Below, piece by piece: positions 52,684 through 59,546 of a stretch of DNA of 64,000 bases. This stretch comes from Clostridiales bacterium. GTDB lineage: Bacteria > Bacillota > Clostridia > Christensenellales > Aristaeellaceae. The stretch lies in the NCBI GenBank assembly GCA_019419995.1, contig JAHZHZ010000006.1, forward strand, positions 54,300 through 118,299, written 5' to 3'. The stretch's first letter is position 1. Each line of letters starts with the position of its first letter. Both the position numbers and the translations under genes were made by a program. Under the pieces are notes generated by a model. That model worked only from the letters and a program-made list of their open reading frames with translations. It did no database searches and was not told where the DNA came from.

Positions 52684-52780
52684 AGCCACTCTCAATGATA
52701 AAGGGCCGCCTCGGAATGGCATGCGCACATTCCGGGGCGGTCCATCTCTTTCTATGAATCTATCTTCCGTGGGCAATGAC

Positions 52781-53341
52781 CCCCGGTTTATCTCTCGAAC
52801 AACACCATTCTCAAACAGTAGTTCTGGCCAACACCGCGCCTCTTTAAAGCTGTTGTTTACTAAATATACAGCGGCTTACTCAAACCATAGTTCCGACGCA
52901 GTTATGCGTGCTAGTTACCTCTGAAACAACACCATTCTCAAACACCACATACCATTATTTTTGAATGGTATTCGTGCTAGTTACCTCTTAAACAACACCA
53001 TTCTCAAACGGGGTGTAACCATCGGGCAAATTTGCTAGAGTGCTAGTTACCTCTTAAACAACACCATTCTCAAACAACACACACGAACAGTTCTCCGGTG
53101 TAGCCGTGCTAGTTACCTCTTAAACAACACCATTCTCAAACTTTCATGCGCGACTTTCCGCAAAATTGGAAGGTGCTAGTTACCTCTTAAACAACACCAT
53201 TCTCAAACTCCACCTATGAGACTAACCAATATTCCCTTGGTGCTAGTTACCTCTTAAACAACACCATTCTCAAACTGCGGTCTGAATGCTGAAACCGCCA
53301 GTAGAGTGCTAGTTACCTCTTAAACAACACCATTCTCAAAC
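52781..53341 (-). CRISPR. Type II-A CRISPR array, seven good repeats and two decayed ones
   Basis: 36-base repeats start at 52908, 52974, 53040, 53106, 53173, 53240 and 53306. On the crRNA strand (minus) the repeat begins GTTTGAGAATGGTG and ends GAGGTAACTAGCAC. Six copies are identical; the copy at 52908 has one change. The six spacers are 30 or 31 bases and all different. Further from the leader are two decayed repeats (52850-52885, about 22 of 36 bases kept, and 52781-52816, intact only in the half nearest its spacer), with spacers of 22 and 33 bases. The leader is at the right, next to csn2, so the left end is oldest. Confidence 0.97.
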
Positions 53342-53402
53342 CCCAAATGCTTGAGGGGAGAATGACGTACCACACCCCGGTACGGCTGCCAGAGGTAACG
53401 CT
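53342..53402 (-). promoter_or_regulatory. CRISPR leader
   Basis: About 60 bases between the predicted start of transcription and the first repeat. On the minus strand it contains GTTACCTCT, the complement of AGAGGTAAC in the repeat, so the leader RNA could fold onto the first repeat. In type II-A systems the bases next to the first repeat guide spacer insertion. Confidence 0.6.
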
Positions 53403-53408
53403 AATTTT

Positions 53409-53437
53409 ATTATATCTCATCTGGATAGATTTCGCAA
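53409..53437 (-). promoter_or_regulatory. CRISPR array promoter inside the end of csn2
   Basis: On the minus strand TTGCGA (53432-53437) and TATAAT (53409-53414) are exactly 17 bases apart. The csn2 stop codon TAA (53410-53412) lies in the -10 box. Transcription should start near 53402, giving a leader of about 60 bases. Confidence 0.8.
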
Positions 53438-54096
53438 TCATCCCGGTCCAAAATCCACGGGGTTTCATAGCGCAAATCGTAGTGGGCACAGGTATTTTCC
53501 ACCAGCATCACCCGGGCATTTTGGTAAAACAGCGCCCGATACAGTTCGTTTAGCTCCTCCTGCTCCAGACAGCGCTTGAGGTTGATAAAGATAAAGGCGT
53601 TCACATGCAGAAAGCTCTGGGCCACGCGCACGCGCCGGTAGAGCCTTTCCGGCAGGTCTGCATCGTCCCCCTCAAACTCCACGCCACAGGCCTTGATCAG
53701 TTGGCCCAGATCTACCTCTCCCGGCCAGCAGAGAGGTTCCTGGCTGCAATCCATCAGATGTCCCAACCATTGGGAAAGTTCCTGGTTCATCCGCAGGGTA
53801 TCCAGATACATGGCTTCGCCCATTGCCTGCGCCCGCAGCCACCTGGCCAGAGCCGAAGTGGAAAGGCGATTGTTCACCTGGGCAAACAGGGGTTCGCAGA
53901 TCAAATCACAATTTTTGCTCAGGGGAATGGGTTCCCAGTTTCGGGAGAGCACGAATCCCCCGTCGCCGCCCTCCCACTGGTTCTGCAATTCCGCCACCAG
54001 GCGGCGGAAGCGCCGGGGCGCCTCCACCGTCAGCACGGGCACATGATTCTCCTGCCAGTCAATCACCATGGAAAGTTCCCGATGGGCCAGTTTCAC
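53410..54096 (-). CDS. csn2: CRISPR-associated protein Csn2
   Basis: Ring-forming, DNA-end-binding protein needed for spacer capture in type II-A systems. 228 residues, the length of canonical Csn2. It begins MKLAHRELSMVIDWQENHVPVLTVEAP and has GGFVLSRNWEPIPLSKNCDLI, which follow the Streptococcus Csn2 pattern. It starts at GTG, overlapping the cas2 stop by 4 bases. Its last codons host the array promoter. The C-terminal helix-rich part (ELNELYRALFYQNARVMLVENT) is also family-like. Identification is by pattern and position. Confidence 0.9.
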   Translation of the reverse strand: MKLAHRELSMVIDWQENHVPVLTVEAPRRFRRLVAELQNQWEGGDGGFVLSRNWEPIPLSKNCDLICEPLFAQVNNRLSTSALARWLRAQAMGEAMYLDTLRMNQELSQWLGHLMDCSQEPLCWPGEVDLGQLIKACGVEFEGDDADLPERLYRRVRVAQSFLHVNAFIFINLKRCLEQEELNELYRALFYQNARVMLVENTCAHYDLRYETPWILDRDDCEIYPDEI

Positions 54097-54413
54097 AAAA
54101 TCACCAGCCTTTCATCGCTGTTAATGATTTCCGATTGAAATTCCCCCAGGATCAGTTCGCTGCGGGCAAACTGCTTTTCCGTGACCACCAGGGTTTGAAT
54201 GCTGCCCCGAGGTGGCTTGTTCTTGCGCAGATTGGCCATAATTGCATGAACTGCCGTAGCATTCAGCGCCAGTTTACAATAAACGGATTCCTGAAGCATC
54301 ATAAATCCACTGCGGACCAGATGGCGGTGAAACTGGCGATACTCCCGCCTCTCCTCAGAACTAACCGAGGGCAAATCAAAAAACACCAGTACGCGCATAA
54401 ATCTATAGCTCAT
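54093..54413 (-). CDS. cas2: CRISPR-associated endoribonuclease Cas2
   Basis: Structural partner of Cas1 in spacer integration. 106 residues. The N-terminus MSYRFMRVLVFFDLPS matches the MSYRYMRM start of Streptococcus Cas2, so the start at 54413 was chosen although it overlaps cas1 by 11 bases; 54398 is the alternative. LHRHLVRSGFMMLQESVYCKL-like sequence and TVTEKQFAR are family features; the conserved Asp is in FFDLPS. Confidence 0.95.
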   Translation of the reverse strand: MSYRFMRVLVFFDLPSVSSEERREYRQFHRHLVRSGFMMLQESVYCKLALNATAVHAIMANLRKNKPPRGSIQTLVVTEKQFARSELILGEFQSEIINSDERLVIL

Positions 54414-55278
54414 CTCCGTAAAAGCGCAGCTCCTCCATGTCATTTTCGTTCAGAGCGCGAAATGCACTCCGGCAAAATATTTTGATGGCGTTGCCCACAT
54501 ACTGGCGGCTGCCGTCGATGGTGACGCTGGCATTGACCACGTCAATCAGCTGTCGTCGCAATTCCCCATTCATCTCAGTAGGCTGCAGATCATACACCCG
54601 GCGATCCACCAGCGGGCGGAAGGGCTCCATCAGATCGCAGGCCAAATTGAATGGATTTAGCATATTGTCATGAAACACCCCCAGCTGGGTAAGATAGCCG
54701 CTGGCTACAATTTCCCGGTTGAAGGCAGACAGCAGTATGGCATAGCCAAAGTTCAGCGCCTGATTGATGGGCGCATCATCGTTCCGGGAAAAGTCCGGTC
54801 CAAACAGGCCGCCAAAGTATACCTTTGCAGCGTGCCCCTCCCGGTTGCTGGCGTCCGCGTGGCGCACATCCCGCTCGTACTGGGCCAGCATTCGGGCGCG
54901 TTCCACCTGGCCCGCGTATTCCAACACAGCCTGCTGCCGGCGAATTTTTTCCCTCACGATGGCCGCCCACAGCAGATCCTTCCGGGGCTGGGGCCAGGCG
55001 ATCTGCTGGCGGATCTTTCCGCTGGTATCATAACTGCCGCAGCAGGGAATCAGTTCCGAGGATGGATTGCGCTTTTCATCGCAGAAGATCACCTTCACCT
55101 TCAGCCGGATCAATTCGCACAGCAGCGCCGCCGTGAGAGAGACGCCCGTGGATTCTACAATCAGCATACCGATTTCGGACAGGTGAATTTTGCGCAATTC
55201 CTCTCCCCTTACCTCCAAGTAGCCCAGGCTCATATCCAGCTTGCATCGCCGGGAGATTACCACCGTGCGCCAGCTCAT
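54403..55278 (-). CDS. cas1: CRISPR-associated integrase Cas1
   Basis: Metal-dependent integrase that inserts new spacers. 291 residues, type II form. MSWRTVVISRRCKLDMSLG, the Glu-containing helix before AAKVYFGGLFG, the metal-binding His in GVFHDN and the Asp/Glu in NLACDLMEPFRPLVD are seen. The ATG overlaps the cas9 stop (ATGA) and the end overlaps cas2 by 11 bases. Confidence 0.97.
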   Translation of the reverse strand: MSWRTVVISRRCKLDMSLGYLEVRGEELRKIHLSEIGMLIVESTGVSLTAALLCELIRLKVKVIFCDEKRNPSSELIPCCGSYDTSGKIRQQIAWPQPRKDLLWAAIVREKIRRQQAVLEYAGQVERARMLAQYERDVRHADASNREGHAAKVYFGGLFGPDFSRNDDAPINQALNFGYAILLSAFNREIVASGYLTQLGVFHDNMLNPFNLACDLMEPFRPLVDRRVYDLQPTEMNGELRRQLIDVVNASVTIDGSRQYVGNAIKIFCRSAFRALNENDMEELRFYGDEL

Positions 55279-58200
55279 TTCAACAAATCCACCGTCTTTT
55301 CAATCAGCCCGGTGGGGGACTGGTAAATGATTTCCGCCCGCTGATAGTTGCTGATGCGGCTGTTAGCAAGCAATACTCCTGCATTTGCCACGCCACCCAC
55401 TTCTCGAAGATCCGCTCTGTTGCCTGTGCGCGTAAGTAGCTTGAGAATTTGGCACAGCAGGGCACACTGTCCTTCTGTAGGGAGGGCAATGAAGCGCTCC
55501 CTGCCCTGGCGCAGCACCGCTGCCTGTTTTTTTAGCATGATCCCATACGGAGGATTTTCCAGTTTGGCGGTAAACACGTCATAGAGATGCAAATTTTCCT
55601 CCGGCGTGATTTTGTCCGCAGCCACAATTTTATATTCCCCATCCCGATGGGTACGGGCGTACTCCGCGGCATTGTCCGTAAACTTCATCACGCGCTTTAA
55701 ATAGCGCTCTTCCTCCTCGCCCAGCAGCAGCTGGTGAGCGCAGTTTATAATAAGTCTGTCATTTGTACGACCCGAAAGGTACATGCGAAAGCCGTCAATA
55801 TTCAAAAGGGATTTGTAGCGCACCACAGGCAGAATCACCCGAGCCTCTGCCAGCCCCAGCCCCTGTCGGCAATAGTCCTCCGCAGCCGCGATATCCCGCT
55901 GTATTTCATCCTTCAGGTACCGGGGCACATCCACCAGCGCCCGAACCCGCTTCTTCTTTTCCACATACTCCACCAGCATGAAATACGCGCCCTTCACCTT
56001 ATTGTATCCGCCATAGTCCTCAATGGGCAGGCCCTTCTTTAAAGGCAGCTGGCCATTCCCTTTGGGCAAGGGTTGGGCGTCGGCCACTTCTCCGCTGCGG
56101 ATCACTGCCATGTGGGTCACCAGTATGCTGTTTTTAGCCATCATCTGGCGCACCATGTCCAGTGTCCCTCCCTCTCCGGGTATCCATGCAACCACATTCC
56201 CCCGGATTACGGGAAAATCAAACATTTTGCCCAGGTTGTACGTCTCTCTGAGCTCCTTGACAAAGTGGGCAGGCGAGCGGGTGAATTTAGTATCATATAC
56301 ATTGCCCACCACAATATTCAGATAAGCGTCCCTGGCATGGTGCAAATCATTGAGTTCCCGCAACTTCACCATCTTATTGTTCCGGCGAAAATCCGATACG
56401 TTCCCGGCCTTCACGTACACGATATCGCTGTCGGGCAGCATGTGCTTGAGCAGCTCCGCCACCGCTTTGGTGCCCTGCCGGGTCTCCACCAGCTGGCGGG
56501 CAATGAACTGGGTACGTTCTTCCTCAGTAAAACCGGTCTGGCGGGTGAGCCGGTCATACTTTGTTTTTGTAATCAGACCCCTCTGGTACAGATTTTTCCA
56601 GAAAGCTCCATTTGCGCGCTGGATGGCCGAATCCAGGGGATAGCGATTAGTCTTATCCTGATTCAGTTGCCTTTTCACCAGCACCCGGTTGTCCAGGCTG
56701 TCGTCCTTGACAAAGCAGCGAGGATAGATATGGTCGATATCATATTTATTTTCGTCAAACAATTCCGACAGGGAAATGGGCTCTCCCGAGTACATGCACT
56801 TGCACATCTGGGTAAAGTACAGGTAGAGTTTATCCCTGCGCAAGTCCTGATCCGTTTGTCTATCCAGCAGCTCGCACAGTTCGCGGGGCACATCCTTTAT
56901 ATTCTGATACAGCTCGCACAGGCGCCGCTTTCGGCTGACCTTGCGCCGATCCTCGTCAGGCTTACTATTTTCAGAGCCGCGGGCCATTTCCACAAATACC
57001 TTTCGGGGATCATGTCCAATGATTTTGCGCAATTCCCGCACAACGGTCAACGTCTGACGGATCTGGCGGCGCACAGCCGGAGAAACATAGAGTTCCTGAA
57101 TGAACTCCTGTTGGTCGTCCCCCCCGCGCTCCCGATTCTGCCGGTCAATCTCTCTCCGGAAACCGTAGCTCTCTGCCAACAGCGCCGCAAAGGTCTGATT
57201 GGTCTCCCACATGGCTTCAATAAGGCTCAGGCTCTGATGGCCTTCCACTGTGGCGTGCACCTTTTGCAGCAGATCCGCGCTCAGCCGGCCCCAGCCGGTG
57301 CAGCGTATGCGCATCAGTCGCTGGACGATTTCCTCGCTCAACCCCAGATCTCCACACAGCTTTTGCCGCAGCAACCGCCGGTCTTCGCCCAGGCAGGTGA
57401 GCGAAGCCACAATTTCCTCTGCCAGTGCCGGGGTATACTGCCGGTCCAGCGCATCCCGCAGCAAAATAGTGGTGCGCAGGTTACTCTTGACGCCATCCTT
57501 CACATCGATGCCTCCGATATCCTCCCGGCACACATCGTAGCCTCGGGCATTCAAATAGCTCAGGAGCGTCTTTATGGTAGGCTTTTTCGTTCGTTCAAAG
57601 ACGTGTTCATAAATCTCCTGCTTCAGCGCCACCGATATGGGCTGCCCTCGAAGGGTCATAGGGTTGATTTCATTGAGCACCTTAAATCGCTCATACAACG
57701 GAGCACAGGCAGGCAACACATCCGCACCCCGGAGATAACTGCATTTACCCGTCATCCGGTTGATGAATTTTTCTGCGCTGGCAGTCAAATCTACCTTTCT
57801 TTCCAAATTCCATGGATAAATCTTCCCCGGCTCCCGGCGTACAAACCAACTGAAAGGAGAATTCTCGTTCAGTGGTCCCACATAGTAGGGAATGCGGAAT
57901 TCCAACAGCTTGCGAATTTTCTGCGCCGGCGTCAGGCCCTCTTCGTCAGGTTCGTTCAAAAAAGGAAGCTTTCTGGACGCGTTTTGTAAAATGAGATCCA
58001 GTTCTATCCGATGCAACTGATAGGGAATGACACTGTTATCCCCACAAATCAGTCTGGGCAATAGCTCTCCACGGGTTGCCCTATCGAGAAGTGCCTGGAC
58101 TTCATCGCTTTGTGGCAGCTTTTTCAACACAGATTCCACAAACTTACAAAACTCATCGTGGCTACACCGCTCTACGCATTCGCCCGATTGCCGCTTCAGG

Positions 58201-59279
58201 CCATGCCCCACCAGGTTGCAATAATTCTTGCCCACCGTTAAATCCAGAAAGACCTGGGCGTACATTTCCTTCGTGCCATAGCGTCGCAAAACCCGTTTCA
58301 GTTCCGCCAGATCTGCAGCGTTCTGCTCATATTGAGCCACTTTGGCTTCGGAGAGGAATTCATACCCACCCAGCAGGCGCTTGAGCACTGCCCAGTTATA
58401 CACGCTGCGCCATATTTCCAGCAGATACATGCGCTCCCCCAGCAATTCCTCCAGCTGAGGCAGTTCATCCTCTATGGATGATTTGGAAAAACAAATCTTT
58501 TCGTTTTCCGCGCCTTCCAGCGCCGGATCATCAAACATGCGCGCCAGCGACGCATTTGCGCCTGAGAGTGCCTTGATCCATTCCTTCTGAATAGAATCCT
58601 GAGCTGAAAAAATCTCCTGTAGCGCCTTTTGCCGCACGCTGTTTTTCATTTCTCGATTTAATAGCACAGATCGCAACTGGTCCGCATCCGCGCACTCCAT
58701 GGGCAAATCCAGCTCATCCATGAACGCCTGACTACACTGGGCAAGCAATTCTTCCAATTCTGGCATGTTGCCATCGCCCAGATCGGCCGTCAAAAAGTGT
58801 CCCCTGTGCTTGAGAATGTGGTGCAATGCCAGATATACCAGCCGCACGTCCTCCGTCTCCTGATCCCGCATCAACGCCAACCGCAGATGATAGATGGTGG
58901 GATACCGGCGATGATAGGTACAATCATTAAAATTTTCATCAGCGAATAGCGTGTACTTCCCCGCCTTATCCCTGGGGAGAATTCTGGATTGCATCATCCG
59001 CTGAAAAAAGCCCGGGTCCACATGCTGGATATGGGGAGAAAAGATTTCCTGCAACAGGGCAAGCCGTTGATTGCGACGCTGCAAGCGCCTGCGCGCCACC
59101 CGGAACCCCCTCCGCTCCTGCGCCGTCTGCGCACTCTCAAATAACCGCACACCCCACATGTCCTTGCCCCGGGCACGGCAAAGCCCATATTCTTCGTCCG
59201 TTACTGCCCAGCCCACCGATCCACTTCCAATGTCCAATCCCAGATACGCTGCATTTTCAACCATATGCTTCGTTGACAT
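55275..59279 (-). CDS. cas9: CRISPR-associated endonuclease Cas9 (type II-A)
   Basis: RNA-guided DNA endonuclease, 1334 residues, close in length to the 1368 of Streptococcus pyogenes Cas9. RuvC-I: Asp16 in YLGLDIGSGSVGWAV. The arginine-rich bridge helix is at about 56-80 (RGFRVARRRLQRRNQRLALL). RuvC-II: VFVEMARGSE near residue 763. HNH: YDIDHIYPRCFVKDDS with His near 848 and the N in LDNRVLVKR. RuvC-III: HHARDAYLNIVVGN near 981. All catalytic residues are present, so it should be active. The PAM cannot be read from the sequence. Start at 59279 has AGAGGTG upstream. First gene of a four-gene operon. Confidence 0.98.
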   Translation of the reverse strand: MSTKHMVENAAYLGLDIGSGSVGWAVTDEEYGLCRARGKDMWGVRLFESAQTAQERRGFRVARRRLQRRNQRLALLQEIFSPHIQHVDPGFFQRMMQSRILPRDKAGKYTLFADENFNDCTYHRRYPTIYHLRLALMRDQETEDVRLVYLALHHILKHRGHFLTADLGDGNMPELEELLAQCSQAFMDELDLPMECADADQLRSVLLNREMKNSVRQKALQEIFSAQDSIQKEWIKALSGANASLARMFDDPALEGAENEKICFSKSSIEDELPQLEELLGERMYLLEIWRSVYNWAVLKRLLGGYEFLSEAKVAQYEQNAADLAELKRVLRRYGTKEMYAQVFLDLTVGKNYCNLVGHGLKRQSGECVERCSHDEFCKFVESVLKKLPQSDEVQALLDRATRGELLPRLICGDNSVIPYQLHRIELDLILQNASRKLPFLNEPDEEGLTPAQKIRKLLEFRIPYYVGPLNENSPFSWFVRREPGKIYPWNLERKVDLTASAEKFINRMTGKCSYLRGADVLPACAPLYERFKVLNEINPMTLRGQPISVALKQEIYEHVFERTKKPTIKTLLSYLNARGYDVCREDIGGIDVKDGVKSNLRTTILLRDALDRQYTPALAEEIVASLTCLGEDRRLLRQKLCGDLGLSEEIVQRLMRIRCTGWGRLSADLLQKVHATVEGHQSLSLIEAMWETNQTFAALLAESYGFRREIDRQNRERGGDDQQEFIQELYVSPAVRRQIRQTLTVVRELRKIIGHDPRKVFVEMARGSENSKPDEDRRKVSRKRRLCELYQNIKDVPRELCELLDRQTDQDLRRDKLYLYFTQMCKCMYSGEPISLSELFDENKYDIDHIYPRCFVKDDSLDNRVLVKRQLNQDKTNRYPLDSAIQRANGAFWKNLYQRGLITKTKYDRLTRQTGFTEEERTQFIARQLVETRQGTKAVAELLKHMLPDSDIVYVKAGNVSDFRRNNKMVKLRELNDLHHARDAYLNIVVGNVYDTKFTRSPAHFVKELRETYNLGKMFDFPVIRGNVVAWIPGEGGTLDMVRQMMAKNSILVTHMAVIRSGEVADAQPLPKGNGQLPLKKGLPIEDYGGYNKVKGAYFMLVEYVEKKKRVRALVDVPRYLKDEIQRDIAAAEDYCRQGLGLAEARVILPVVRYKSLLNIDGFRMYLSGRTNDRLIINCAHQLLLGEEEERYLKRVMKFTDNAAEYARTHRDGEYKIVAADKITPEENLHLYDVFTAKLENPPYGIMLKKQAAVLRQGRERFIALPTEGQCALLCQILKLLTRTGNRADLREVGGVANAGVLLANSRISNYQRAEIIYQSPTGLIEKTVDLLK

Positions 59280-59301
59280 ATCGCACCTCTTATGTTATAA
59301 T
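59273..59301 (+). promoter_or_regulatory. tracrRNA promoter overlapping the cas9 start codon
   Basis: A perfect TTGACA (59273-59278) and TATAAT (59296-59301), 17 bases apart, read on the plus strand. The cas9 ATG occupies 59277-59279 on the other strand and the cas9 ribosome site lies in the spacer. Confidence 0.88.
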
Positions 59302-59307
59302 TCAGTT

Positions 59308-59389
59308 GTCAGGTTACCTCTTGACAACACCTGTTCAAATAAAACTTTAGTCTAACCGTTCCGAGTGGAACCCGCATTGTGCGGTATTT
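59308..59389 (+). ncRNA. tracrRNA
   Basis: The predicted transcript starts near 59308. Its anti-repeat (59311-59340; GTTACCTCTT, ACAACACC and TCAAAT blocks) can pair with the CRISPR repeat as three helices of 10, 8 and 6 bp separated by small bulges, like the bulged duplex of known tracrRNAs. The sequence after it (AAACTTTAGTCTAACCGTTC) recalls the nexus of Streptococcus tracrRNA. Two short hairpins follow, GTTCC/GGAAC (59358-59371) and CCGCA/TGCGG (59372-59384), then TATTT as terminator. Length about 80 bases. Confidence 0.85.
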
Positions 59390-59419
59390 CAGAAAACATC
59401 ATGTTATGCGTCGGTTAAT

Positions 59420-59448
59420 ATTATAACATAGGTATATTCCGTGCGCAA
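59420..59448 (-). promoter_or_regulatory. Promoter of the cas9-cas1-cas2-csn2 operon
   Basis: Minus strand TTGCGC (59443-59448) and TATAAT (59420-59425), 17 bases apart. The mRNA would begin near 59413 and have a leader of about 135 bases that is antisense to the whole tracrRNA. Confidence 0.75.
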
Positions 59449-59497
59449 TGGCATTGGACCATTTCCGTTGAACAGGTTCTTTGGTGGAATTTCATTT

Positions 59498-59530
59498 AAA
59501 AAAAGCGCCCAGCATTTTCATGCCGGGCAC
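59498..59530 (-). terminator. Terminator after the sensor/solute-binding fusion gene
   Basis: GCCCGGCAT/ATGCTGGGC stem with one mismatch and a T7 run on the minus strand. Confidence 0.88.
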
Positions 59531-59546
59531 TTTTTGCGCGTCGGTT

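Noticed and set aside
52684..52741. Inverted repeat after the 123-residue protein gene as a terminator
   Set aside because: CCGCCTCGGAATG pairs with CATTCCGGGGCGG but no T run follows, so it was not listed as a terminator.
56073..57989. 638-codon plus-strand frame inside cas9
   Set aside because: Antisense to the catalytic core of cas9; no ribosome site, and the cas9 frame has all conserved motifs.
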